Of a stretch of DNA of 64,000 nt, positions 9,148-17,272 are shown piece after piece (within the stretch, counting starts at the first letter, position 1; each line of letters begins with the position of its first letter). Made by a program: the position numbers and the translations under genes. The stretch covers positions 62,001 through 126,000 of the forward strand of contig NZ_JAHLQA010000039.1 in NCBI RefSeq assembly GCF_018918125.1. The letters run 5' to 3'. Source of the DNA: Blautia sp. MSJ-19. Lineage in GTDB: Bacteria > Bacillota > Clostridia > Lachnospirales > Lachnospiraceae. The notes beneath the pieces are model-generated. The model saw only the letters and a program-made list of their open reading frames with translations. It did no database searches and was not told the origin of the DNA.

Positions 9148-9574
9148 GTTCCTGGCAGACAGGTTATCTCATAGAACTTCCGAACGACGAAGCCGTTGCA
9201 ATCACAGTTCTTTATACATTGCGTGAATAATACCCGAGTAAGTCTGATTTTTTGTTTTTGAGTCTATAGTATTTCACGTAAATATCCTGAGTTATTACAA
9301 TTTGCTATGAGTAAAATGCTTGTTTGTACAGATACATTTTTCGGATTGCTGATTTCCGCAATGTTCGATGTTGAATGTGAAATACCCTATATTATTAGAA
9401 GTTTGTTTGTTATGCCTGATAAATCTTTCATGATTTACGTAGCTATGGGTTCGTTAAGTGCTGATCATTGTAATGCTTTAAGTGAAATATCTTACGGTAT
9501 TGGGCACTTTACTATGCACAAAAGCTGGATATTGTGATTGCCTGGTTATGACTTTTGGCTACTAATTTTTGCAA

Positions 9575-9590
9575 TGTTTCACGTGAAACA
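9575..9590. promoter_or_regulatory. parS: parS site 3 (perfect)
   Basis: A perfect 16-bp parS palindrome in repeat unit 3, at the same place within the unit as sites 1 and 2. Confidence 0.95.
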
Positions 9591-9742
9591 TTTACCAGCG
9601 GTGGCTCGTTATCTGAAAAAAGCGATTCCTTCTGACCACCGCGATTCCCCTTAGATACGGGTATAAACAGCAATAAAAAAGAACTGTGCTGCAACATTCT
9701 GCAGGAGTTCATGGAAGTTCTTAGAGATGTTCTGACTGCGTA

Positions 9743-9794
9743 ATACATAATAATCACACTGTGTGAGCGAAGCGAGTTTGTGATTATTATGTAT
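9743..9794. repeat. Conserved hairpin in repeat unit 3
   Basis: The same inverted repeat (9743-9757 with 9780-9794). Here the left arm reads ATACATAATAATCAC, which turns the wobble pair of units 1 and 2 into a Watson-Crick pair and makes the stem perfect. Confidence 0.8.
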
Positions 9795-9948
9795 GCTCCT
9801 GGCAGACAGGTTATCTCATAGAACTTTCGAACGACGAAGCCGTTACAGAGACAGTTCTTTATACATTGCGTGAACAATACCCGAGTCCTTCTATTCACTC
9901 TTTGTCAAATATAAACAATAATCCACCGAAAACTTTCTCCTTTTTTAA

Positions 9949-9964
9949 TGTTTCACGTGAAACA
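9949..9964. promoter_or_regulatory. parS: parS site 4 (perfect), just upstream of parA
   Basis: A perfect parS palindrome outside the repeats, 101 bases before the parA start and just ahead of a TATAAT box (9993-9998). Its position suggests that ParB bound here could also affect transcription of parAB. Confidence 0.95.
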
Positions 9965-10064
9965 TTTTGTGGAACAATAATATTAAAAGTGTTATAATAT
10001 CAACAGTACGCTATACTTCAAACAATCTATGTATAGTTTTGATATCCCGAAGGGAGGATGAATC

Positions 10065-10832
10065 TTGGGAAGAGTAATAGCAGTAGCAAATCAGAAAGGT
10101 GGAGTTGGTAAATCAACTACCGCAATTAATCTTTCTGCTTGTCTTGCCGAAAAAGGTAAAAAAGTTCTTGCGATAGATATTGATCCGCAGGGGAATACTA
10201 CAAGTGGACTGGGAGTAGATAAAAATAATGTTGAGAATACATTATATGAGTTACTCCTTGGGGAAGCAGAAGCAAAAAACACCATTGTCAAAGATGTGGT
10301 TGAAAATGTGGATCTGATTCCTTCTAATGTAAATTTATCTGGAGCAGAGATTGAACTGATTGGTGTGGATGATAAGGAATACATCATGAAACGAATCATA
10401 GACAAGGTTCGTAGAAAATATGATTATATTATCATGGACTGCCCGCCGTCTTTGAATATGCTTACAATCAATGCTCTGACAGCTGCCAATTCTGTATTGG
10501 TTCCGATTCAGTGCGAGTACTATGCACTGGAAGGTCTGTCCCAGCTGATACATACAATTGATCTGGTAAAGGAACGTTTGAATAAGAAACTTGTCATGGA
10601 AGGCGTTGTCTTTACTATGTATGATGCAAGAACTAATCTTTCTCTGCAGGTTGTAGAAAATGTAAAAGATAATCTTCAGCAGAATATCTACAAAACAATC
10701 ATTCCGAGAAATGTCAGACTGGCAGAGGCACCAAGTTATGGTCAGCCAATTACCTTGTATGACAGCAGATCATCAGGAGCAGAGGCATATCGTCTGCTTG
10801 CAGAAGAAGTAATCAACAGGGAGGGCGAATAA
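10065..10832 (+). CDS. parA: Chromosome partitioning ATPase ParA (Soj)
   Basis: A 255-residue ParA/MinD-family ATPase that moves or separates ParB-parS complexes during chromosome segregation. The deviant Walker A KGGVGKST (11-18) with the signature lysine, the A' motif IIMDCPPS and the RNVRLAEAPS segment are all present. The length fits the chromosomal Soj type without an N-terminal DNA-binding extension. The start is a TTG two bases after AGGGAGGATGAA. The stop overlaps the parB ATG in TAATG. Four parS or parS-like sites lie in the 1.8 kb upstream. Confidence 0.97.
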   Translation: MGRVIAVANQKGGVGKSTTAINLSACLAEKGKKVLAIDIDPQGNTTSGLGVDKNNVENTLYELLLGEAEAKNTIVKDVVENVDLIPSNVNLSGAEIELIGVDDKEYIMKRIIDKVRRKYDYIIMDCPPSLNMLTINALTAANSVLVPIQCEYYALEGLSQLIHTIDLVKERLNKKLVMEGVVFTMYDARTNLSLQVVENVKDNLQQNIYKTIIPRNVRLAEAPSYGQPITLYDSRSSGAEAYRLLAEEVINREGE

Positions 10833-11770
10833 TGGCTGGAAAGAAATCAGGACTTGGTAGAGGCCTGGATGCATTGTTTCCGGAAAAAACAGTGCAAAAT
10901 AAACCGAAAACAGTAAAAACTGTAAAGCCGACCAAACCAGTTATAAGTGAAGAAAGCAAATCCAGTCAACAGGAAAACGGAACGGGTGAGAGAATGATGA
11001 AAATATCCATGATTGAACCGAACCGTGAACAGCCACGCAAGAAATTTGATGAAGATGCACTTTTGGAATTATCTGAGTCCATTAAACAGTATGGAATTTT
11101 GCAACCACTTCTCGTGTCCGATAAGAAGGACTACTATGAAATAGTTGCAGGAGAGAGACGCTGGCGTGCAGCCAAGATGGCAGGACTCAAAGAAGTGCCG
11201 GTAGTTGTCAAAGAGTTTTCATCACAGGAAATAGTGGAAATTTCTCTTATTGAAAATATTCAGAGAGAAGATCTGAATCCGGTTGAAGAAGCGATGGCAT
11301 ATAAACGTCTGATTGATGAATTTCATTTAAAACAGGATGAAATTGCAGAGAGAGTTTCAAAGAGCCGTACGGCGGTTACAAATTCTATGAGACTTTTGAA
11401 ACTTGATTCTCGTGTACAGCAGATGATGGTGGATGAAATGATTTCAGCAGGACATGCGCGTGCAATTCTTGCGATTTCAGATCCGGAAAAACAGTTTAAT
11501 GCAGCTATGAAAGTGTTTGATGAGAAACTGAGTGTACGCGAGACAGAAAAGTTGGTAAAAAACATTCTTGCACCGGCTAAGAAGAAAAAAGTTACTTCTG
11601 ATCCAACAGAAGATGCAATTTATGAAAGCCTGGAAGAAAAAATGAAAGGTATTACGGGAACCAGAGTCTTTATTCACAGAAAGAAAAACAACAAGGGAAA
11701 GATTGAAATAGAATATTATTCCAGAGATGATTTGGAGAGAATTATTGATTTATTTGATTCCATTGGTTAA
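10832..11770 (+). CDS. parB: Chromosome partitioning protein ParB (Spo0J)
   Basis: A 312-residue CTP-dependent DNA clamp that loads at parS. After a basic, poorly ordered N-terminus (SGLGRGLDALF, 5-15, the ParA-contact type) come the CTP-binding motifs GERRWRAAKMAG and ENIQREDLNP. The helix-turn-helix region (KQDEIAERVSKSRTAVTNSM) follows, then a C-terminal dimerisation domain. The ATG overlaps the parA stop. It should bind the parS sites at 8279, 9575 and 9949. Confidence 0.97.
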   Translation: MAGKKSGLGRGLDALFPEKTVQNKPKTVKTVKPTKPVISEESKSSQQENGTGERMMKISMIEPNREQPRKKFDEDALLELSESIKQYGILQPLLVSDKKDYYEIVAGERRWRAAKMAGLKEVPVVVKEFSSQEIVEISLIENIQREDLNPVEEAMAYKRLIDEFHLKQDEIAERVSKSRTAVTNSMRLLKLDSRVQQMMVDEMISAGHARAILAISDPEKQFNAAMKVFDEKLSVRETEKLVKNILAPAKKKKVTSDPTEDAIYESLEEKMKGITGTRVFIHRKKNNKGKIEIEYYSRDDLERIIDLFDSIG

Positions 11771-11782
11771 AAGGGGTATGAT

Positions 11783-12322
11783 ATGAGTACAATTTTTGAT
11801 AGTATTGGTATTGATCCTGGAATAATCATTATCATATTACTTGTCGTTGTTGTCATATTGATTGGAGTGCTGATCAGTAATGGAATGCGATTAACACGAC
11901 TGGAACGTAAATATAAAATGTTTATGAAGGGAAGCGATGCCCAGTCGCTGGAAAAGACTTTTGTTCGTAAATTTGCGCAGATTGACAAACTATACGAAGC
12001 AAAAGAAGACCATGAGCATGCGATAAAAGCATTGGAACAGCATTTTAATGTGATCTTCAGCAAATATGGTGTGGAAAAATATGATGCATTTGATGATGTT
12101 GGAGGAAAGCTGAGTTTTACTCTGGCATTACTGGACAAAGAAAACACAGGTATCATTCTTAATGCCGTTCACAGCAGAGATAACTGTTTCCTTTATCTGA
12201 AGGAAATTGTAAAAGGTGAATCCTATGTAATGCTCAGCCAGGAAGAAGTGGAAGCACTTCGTAAGGCTGTGAATTTCGGATTGGCAGATATAAGTGAAGA
12301 AGAAAAAAATATAGAAAAATAA
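11783..12322 (+). CDS. DUF4446 family membrane-anchored protein
   Basis: A 179-residue protein with one very hydrophobic N-terminal helix (about 14-35) and a cytoplasmic domain with a coiled-coil start (about 38-95). The later segment resembles DUF4446 proteins, which sit directly after parB in many Clostridia. Function is unknown; the constant link with parAB and serS suggests a role at the cell pole or membrane. It begins 12 bases after parB, behind AAGGGG, so it is probably in the same operon. Confidence 0.8.
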   Translation: MSTIFDSIGIDPGIIIIILLVVVVILIGVLISNGMRLTRLERKYKMFMKGSDAQSLEKTFVRKFAQIDKLYEAKEDHEHAIKALEQHFNVIFSKYGVEKYDAFDDVGGKLSFTLALLDKENTGIILNAVHSRDNCFLYLKEIVKGESYVMLSQEEVEALRKAVNFGLADISEEEKNIEK

Positions 12323-12356
12323 AGAAGACAGACAAACATCTGTCAGGAGGAGAATC

Positions 12357-13652
12357 ATGTTAGACATTAAATTTGTAAGAGAAAATCCAGAAGTTGTAAA
12401 ACAGAATATCAGAAACAAATTCCAGGACAGCAAACTGGAACTGGTAGACAAAGTTATTGAGCTGGACAAAGAGAACCGTGAGATCAAACAGGAAGTAGAA
12501 GCTCTCAGAGCAGAAAGAAACAAAATCTCCAAACAGATTGGTGCTCTGATGGGACAGGGAAAACGCGAAGAAGCAGAAGAGGTTAAAAAACAGGTTGCTG
12601 CATCCGGAGCAAGAATTGATGAGCTTTCTGCAAGAGAAAAAGAAGTAGAGGAAGAACTTCTTAAAAATATGATGGTTATCCCGAATATCATCGATCCTTC
12701 TGTACCGATTGGTAAAGATGACAGTGAAAACGTAGAAATCGAAAAATTTGGTGAGCCGGTTGTTCCGGATTATGAAATCCCATATCATACAGATATTATG
12801 GAAAGCTTTGATGGAATTGATCTGGACAGTGCAAGACGTGTTGCTGGTAACGGATTCTATTATCTTATGGGTGACATTGCAAGACTTCACTCTGCAGTTA
12901 TCGCATATGCACGTGACTTTATGATTAATCGTGGATTTACCTACTGTGTACCACCTTTCATGATCAGAAGCAATGTTGTAACAGGAGTTATGAGTTTTGC
13001 AGAAATGGATGCCATGATGTACAAAATCGAAGGTGAAGATCTGTACCTGATCGGAACAAGTGAACATTCTATGATTGGTAAATTCATCGATCAGATCGTT
13101 CCGGAAGAAGAACTTCCGAAGACTCTGACAAGCTACTCTCCATGTTTCCGTAAAGAAAAAGGAGCGCATGGACTGGAGGAGAGAGGCGTTTATCGTATTC
13201 ATCAGTTCGAAAAACAGGAAATGATCGTTGTCTGCAAACCAGAAGAAAGCCCGATGTGGTTTGATAAACTGTGGCAGAACACTGTAGATCTGTTCCGCTC
13301 TCTGGATATTCCGGTTCGTACACTGGAATGCTGCTCCGGTGACCTGGCAGACCTCAAAGTAAAATCTCTGGACGTAGAAGCATGGTCTCCAAGACAGAAG
13401 AAATACTTCGAAGTAGGAAGCTGCTCTAATCTGGGAGATGCACAGGCTCGTCGTCTGAGAATCCGTGTAAATGGAAAAGACGGTAAAAAATACCTTGCTC
13501 ATACCTTAAACAATACTGTAGTAGCACCTCCGAGAATGCTGATCGCATTCCTGGAAAATAACCTGAATGCTGATGGATCCGTAAATATTCCGGAAGCTCT
13601 GCAGCCATACATGGGCGGCATGAAGAAGATTGAGAAAAAGACCCGCGCATAA
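12357..13652 (+). CDS. serS: Seryl-tRNA synthetase
   Basis: A 431-residue class II synthetase that charges tRNA-Ser and also supplies Ser-tRNA for other uses. It has the N-terminal coiled-coil tRNA-binding arm (about 30-105), motif 2 (CFRKEKGAHG then RIHQFEKQE) and motif 3 (FEVGSCSNLGDAQARRLRIR). Length is normal. The ATG follows CAGGAGGAGAATC. No T-box leader is visible in the 35-base gap upstream, so transcription probably reads through from the parAB operon. Confidence 0.97.
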   Translation: MLDIKFVRENPEVVKQNIRNKFQDSKLELVDKVIELDKENREIKQEVEALRAERNKISKQIGALMGQGKREEAEEVKKQVAASGARIDELSAREKEVEEELLKNMMVIPNIIDPSVPIGKDDSENVEIEKFGEPVVPDYEIPYHTDIMESFDGIDLDSARRVAGNGFYYLMGDIARLHSAVIAYARDFMINRGFTYCVPPFMIRSNVVTGVMSFAEMDAMMYKIEGEDLYLIGTSEHSMIGKFIDQIVPEEELPKTLTSYSPCFRKEKGAHGLEERGVYRIHQFEKQEMIVVCKPEESPMWFDKLWQNTVDLFRSLDIPVRTLECCSGDLADLKVKSLDVEAWSPRQKKYFEVGSCSNLGDAQARRLRIRVNGKDGKKYLAHTLNNTVVAPPRMLIAFLENNLNADGSVNIPEALQPYMGGMKKIEKKTRA

Positions 13653-13670
13653 GGGCATGGAGGTGTACTT

Positions 13671-14540
13671 TTGCACAGCTTTTTAAAAGCAGTTGGCTTT
13701 TCTAAAGTGAACAGACGGGAAGAGATGAAAGAGATCATTCTGGATGTTATCAAAAACTACGATGAGAAAAAAATCGTAGAAGATCATCCAGATGGTGTCT
13801 TTGCTGAATTTTCCAGATGTTATGGAAGCGACTGTGGAATTACTGTCTGTGGTCAGTATGATGATGACAACAGGTTTCACGTGGAATATTATTATCCTTT
13901 TTTCAGAGGATCCGGGGTAACGACCCAGGAGCCGGTGACAGTAGAGAGGCATGCAGACAAAGATGCTTTTTCTGGCGCCTGTGATGATCTGAGAATTGGA
14001 ATTACTTTGATTTTTTACCTTCAAAATGCTGCTGAGTATATGAAGGAACGAAAAAAACAGGAAATAGGAAATCAGGCATTGACGTTATCTGGATTAGCAG
14101 GGGAAGGAAAAATTCTTTTCCCTGTTTTAAAGGATAAAGAGGCTGTCAAGGTTGAAAAAGAAAGTACCAAAAACAGAAGTTCGCTGATTGCAGCTGCCAG
14201 AAATGGTGATGAGGAAGCAATGGAGAGCCTTACTATGGAAGAAATGGATACGTACTCTATGTTGTCAAACAGAATTGTACATGAAGACATTTTATCTATA
14301 GTAGATTCCTATTTTATGCCATATGGTATTCAATGCGATCAATATAGTATCCTGGGAGAAATTGTGGATCTTCATTTTGTACAGAATGATATTACAGATG
14401 AAGAACTCATCCAGATGACGTTGGAGAGCAACAATATGCAGTTTGATGTTTGCATTAACCGGGCAGACCTTCTGGGTGATCCGGCAATAGGAAGACGGTT
14501 CAAAGGAACGATATGGCTTCAGGGCAGACTGCATTTTTAG
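13671..14540 (+). CDS. DUF3881 family protein
   Basis: A 289-residue cytoplasmic protein that I recognise as the Lachnospiraceae DUF3881 family from its start (HSFLKAVGFSKV) and layout; no function is known. TTG start behind GGAGGTGTACT, 18 bases after serS. No membrane segment or signal peptide. At 13873-13888 the coding sequence contains GGTTTCACGTGGAATA, matching parS at 13 of 16 positions. Confidence 0.65.
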   Translation: MHSFLKAVGFSKVNRREEMKEIILDVIKNYDEKKIVEDHPDGVFAEFSRCYGSDCGITVCGQYDDDNRFHVEYYYPFFRGSGVTTQEPVTVERHADKDAFSGACDDLRIGITLIFYLQNAAEYMKERKKQEIGNQALTLSGLAGEGKILFPVLKDKEAVKVEKESTKNRSSLIAAARNGDEEAMESLTMEEMDTYSMLSNRIVHEDILSIVDSYFMPYGIQCDQYSILGEIVDLHFVQNDITDEELIQMTLESNNMQFDVCINRADLLGDPAIGRRFKGTIWLQGRLHF

Positions 14541-14556
14541 AATAGAGGATTGGAAA

Positions 14557-16587
14557 GTGTTTATAAAACTGGATAATAGTAAAGGCAGGCAGAGATGGAC
14601 AAATTATTTCTGCCTGTTCATTTCGTTACTGCTTCTTTTATTTGTTTTTTGCAATCGGACAACGATTTTGGAAAATGATACAGAATTCAGTGCGAAATTT
14701 AAAATAGCAAGTATTGCAGCATTCTGGGTGATTGGGATTGCGCTTATTTTTATCAGATTAGATTTCGGTGAAAAATGGAATCGAATTTTAAATATTTTAT
14801 ACATATTTTTGGCACCATGCTACATATTTATAAATATGGAGATTGCGATTTTCAGTAAAGAGAGCAGTTTTCGAGGCCTGGAGATCCCGTTGCTGCTATT
14901 TAACCTGGTACTGATTTTTGTAATCGAACTTGTATTTATTGTTCTTACAAATCATGTACGTCTTGGTGCGGATATCTGTGCATTTATCTGTGTTGGATTT
15001 GATGTTGTAAATCATTTTGTATATGAGTTCAGGGGAACACCGGTTATGGCTTCAGACATTGCAACTGTTGGAACTGCAATGGAAGTCGCTGATGGCTATC
15101 AGATATCATTTAATTTTTACACAACACTCGCAGTTATTTTGATGTTTGATTTTATGTTGATCGGACGAACCCTGAAATGCGAGCGCTTTTTCAAAAAAGG
15201 AGTTCAGCGTCTTTGTGGCATTGCAGTAATGGCAGTTGTTTGTGTACTGGGAACAACAAAGGTTGTTATGACAGACTATGTAACAAATCTTGGCCTTTAT
15301 CTGAGCCTGTTTCAGCCATTGACCAGTTATGAGAAATATGGAAGCATTGCATGCTTTTCAAGAAGTATTAAGCTGTCTGTGCCGGAAAAACCAGAGGGAT
15401 ACAGCCTGGAGAAGGTAGAAGAAATTACTTCTCGCTATACTTCCGATACAGTAGACAGCAGTAAAAAGAACCCCAATATTATTGTGGTAATCAATGAGGC
15501 CTTTTCTGATCCGCAGGTGCTTGGGAAAATTGAAACGAATGAAGATTATATGCCATTTATTCATGGATTGATGGAGAGTGGCAATACAGTAAGTGGAACT
15601 ACGTATGCTTCGGTTGCCGGCGGTCAGACTGCAAATACCGAGTATGAATTTCTGACCGGAAACTCTATGGCATTTCTTCCAAAAGGTGCAGTAGCTTTTC
15701 AGCTGTTTGTAAAACATGAAATGCCATCAATTGTTACAGAACTGAAAAGCGAAGGTTACACGGGAAACACAGCAATTCATTTGCAGAAGCCACGAAATTA
15801 TAATCGTGATAAGGTGTATCCAATGCTGGGATTTGATAAGTTCTATGATTATCTGAATATTGAAGTTCCTTTTGTAAAGATGCGAAATAACGGAACGGAC
15901 CAGTGTACGTACGATAATATGACGCATGATTATGAAAAATTCAGAGAGAATTCAGATGCTCCGTATTTTGGATATACCATGACGATACAGAATCACAGCT
16001 CTTATGATGTGCCATTTGATAATTTTGATGATAAGAGAATTACGGTAGATAATGTAGAAGCACCAGATGTTGGTTATTATCTGAGTCTGATCAAATACTC
16101 GGATGATGCATTCAAAAATCTGGTTGAGTATTATGAGAACGTAGATGAGCCGACGGTCATTCTTCTTACCGGTGATCACCAGCCCAGAATTAAAGATGCT
16201 TCAATGGCTGCAATCACAAATGGGGAGTATGAAAACTGGAACGATGAAGAAATGATGAAGCGTTATGCGGTGCCATTTGTTATCTGGTCCAATTATGGAC
16301 TGGAAAAGAAAACGGTTGAAAAAACAAGCATGAACTACCTGCAGACGATCCTTATGGATTCGATAGGAAGTGAGCTGACCGGTTTCCAGAAGTTCCAGCA
16401 GGATATTCAGAAAGAGATTCCGGTACTGACAGGTAATGGCTACTGGGGTGCGGATGGTAAGTTCTATAGTGCCGATGACAAAACATCTCCATATTATGAA
16501 TGGATCAAAGATTATGCGATTCTGCAGTATAATGATCTTACAGATTATAAAAATCGTGCAGAAGATTTTTTTGAACTGAAGAAGTAG
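14557..16587 (+). CDS. LTA synthase-like membrane sulfatase-fold enzyme
   Basis: A 676-residue member of the lipoteichoic acid synthase/alkaline phosphatase superfamily. About five membrane helices (roughly 10-30, 45-62, 70-88, 105-130, 180-230) precede an extracellular catalytic domain. Visible catalytic residues are the metal-binding E314 (VVINEAFSDP), the nucleophile T358 (GGQTANTEYEF) and D540-H541 (TGDHQPRI). It probably transfers glycerol phosphate or another polyol phosphate from lipid to a cell-surface polymer; the exact acceptor cannot be told. GTG start after AGAGGATTGGAAA. A terminator follows. Confidence 0.88.
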   Translation: MFIKLDNSKGRQRWTNYFCLFISLLLLLFVFCNRTTILENDTEFSAKFKIASIAAFWVIGIALIFIRLDFGEKWNRILNILYIFLAPCYIFINMEIAIFSKESSFRGLEIPLLLFNLVLIFVIELVFIVLTNHVRLGADICAFICVGFDVVNHFVYEFRGTPVMASDIATVGTAMEVADGYQISFNFYTTLAVILMFDFMLIGRTLKCERFFKKGVQRLCGIAVMAVVCVLGTTKVVMTDYVTNLGLYLSLFQPLTSYEKYGSIACFSRSIKLSVPEKPEGYSLEKVEEITSRYTSDTVDSSKKNPNIIVVINEAFSDPQVLGKIETNEDYMPFIHGLMESGNTVSGTTYASVAGGQTANTEYEFLTGNSMAFLPKGAVAFQLFVKHEMPSIVTELKSEGYTGNTAIHLQKPRNYNRDKVYPMLGFDKFYDYLNIEVPFVKMRNNGTDQCTYDNMTHDYEKFRENSDAPYFGYTMTIQNHSSYDVPFDNFDDKRITVDNVEAPDVGYYLSLIKYSDDAFKNLVEYYENVDEPTVILLTGDHQPRIKDASMAAITNGEYENWNDEEMMKRYAVPFVIWSNYGLEKKTVEKTSMNYLQTILMDSIGSELTGFQKFQQDIQKEIPVLTGNGYWGADGKFYSADDKTSPYYEWIKDYAILQYNDLTDYKNRAEDFFELKK

Positions 16588-16596
16588 AAAATGAAA

Positions 16597-16650
16597 CAGT
16601 AAAAAGCAATCAGGATGTTAAGTTCTGGTTGCTTTTTTACTGCTGTTTAA
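16597..16650 (+). terminator. Rho-independent terminator after LTA synthase-like gene
   Basis: A long stem (CAGTAAAAAGCAA near 16597-16609 with TTGCTTTTTTACTG at 16629-16642) built around A- and T-runs. Confidence 0.8.
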
Positions 16651-16724
16651 GAAATAAATATACAGGTGTATCCTGCGGACATTTATGGTAAAATATTCTT
16701 TATAAAATCGCAGGAGGTATTGAC

Positions 16725-16937
16725 ATGAGTAAGGTGGTAGATATTATGGGCGTTTCCACAAAGGAAGATAAATTGGAAAGTGTGACGGCTTCTCTGGAAG
16801 AACTGAAGGATGCACTCGCAGAGGTGATTGACCAGTATGAAACAGAGGATGAGAACAGTGATAAACTGGATCTTCTGACAGAGGCACTGGACGCGCTGGA
16901 AGACGCGTATGATGCACTGAATGATGCAGCGGAATAA
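16725..16937 (+). CDS. Small acidic helical protein, unknown function
   Basis: A 70-residue, strongly acidic protein predicted from its heptad-like leucine spacing (LEELKDALAEV, LLTEALDALEDAYDAL) to form one or two long helices. ATG behind CAGGAGGTATTGAC; a TATGGTAAAATATTCT-like promoter lies just upstream. I recognise no family. The good ribosome site and coding composition make it a real gene. The next small gene starts 43 bases later and is probably co-transcribed. Confidence 0.7.
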   Translation: MSKVVDIMGVSTKEDKLESVTASLEELKDALAEVIDQYETEDENSDKLDLLTEALDALEDAYDALNDAAE

Positions 16938-16979
16938 ATTATTGCATGAAGTATATTGAAATGGAAAACAGGGGCAATT

Positions 16980-17255
16980 ATGGCGTCAGAGAGAGCAGAT
17001 GAACTTTACAAAGCTTTAATAGAAAAAGGCTATCCTAAGGAGTTGTGTTCAGAGATCGCATACAAGTATCTGAACACAGATTATACAGCAACGCGTATGT
17101 TGGGGTATCTGTATCGGATGACAGAAATACCAAAGGTAGAAGTGATTGTTGATGAAATGATTGCAATTTTGAGTGACAGGGATCAGCTTATAAAGAAAAA
17201 AGAATCGGAGCATGCGCAGGCCACGATCAGTGAAGTGTATCGGAACGGCCTTTAG
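16980..17255 (+). CDS. Conserved small hypothetical protein
   Basis: A 91-residue protein starting MASERADELY; the ATG at 16980 with AGGGG upstream is preferred to an in-frame ATG eight codons earlier. Mostly helical and charged, no membrane segment, no cysteines apart from one in KELCSEIAYKYL. Function unknown. It sits between the small acidic protein and the DegV gene, with 17 bases to the latter, so the three are likely one transcript. Confidence 0.65.
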   Translation: MASERADELYKALIEKGYPKELCSEIAYKYLNTDYTATRMLGYLYRMTEIPKVEVIVDEMIAILSDRDQLIKKKESEHAQATISEVYRNGL

Positions 17256-17272
17256 AGAATGGGGGAATTGAT

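Larger units (their letters stand above)
8631..9279. repeat. 648-bp direct repeat, unit 2 (parS-like site with one change)
   Basis: Second unit, 649 bases after the first. From about 8870 to 9260 it is almost identical to unit 1. Its parS copy carries one G-to-A change (8938). It has the same hairpin (9096-9147). Confidence 0.9.
9280..9885. repeat. 648-bp direct repeat, unit 3, 3'-truncated (parS-bearing)
   Basis: Third unit, 649 bases after the second. It contains a perfect parS (9575-9590) and the hairpin (9743-9794). Similarity stops after ACCCGAGT, so the last 40 bases seen in units 1 and 2 are missing and the sequence runs into the parA upstream region. Confidence 0.88.

Noticed and set aside
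7983-9885. Repeat array as a CRISPR
   Set aside because: Units are about 648 bp and nearly identical throughout; there are no short repeats with unique spacers and no cas genes.
8216-9898. Short open frames in the 648-bp repeats (about 69 codons on plus, 78 to 128 codons on minus), similar in each copy
   Set aside because: They span the parS palindrome and exist because the repeat itself is conserved. No good ribosome site, no family resemblance, and no sign that changes between copies favour third codon positions.
7411-10064. Replication origin with a DnaA-box cluster
   Set aside because: parS and parAB suggest closeness to the origin, but I found no cluster of TTATCCACA-like boxes and no dnaA, dnaN, rsmG or mnmG in the window.
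12322-12357. T-box leader for serS
   Set aside because: The gap is only 35 bases and holds just a ribosome site.
12360-13502. Long minus-strand open frame opposite serS (380 codons)
   Set aside because: It is a shadow of the highly biased serS codons; the translation is rich in Cys, Phe and Ser with no domain, and the plus strand is plainly serS.
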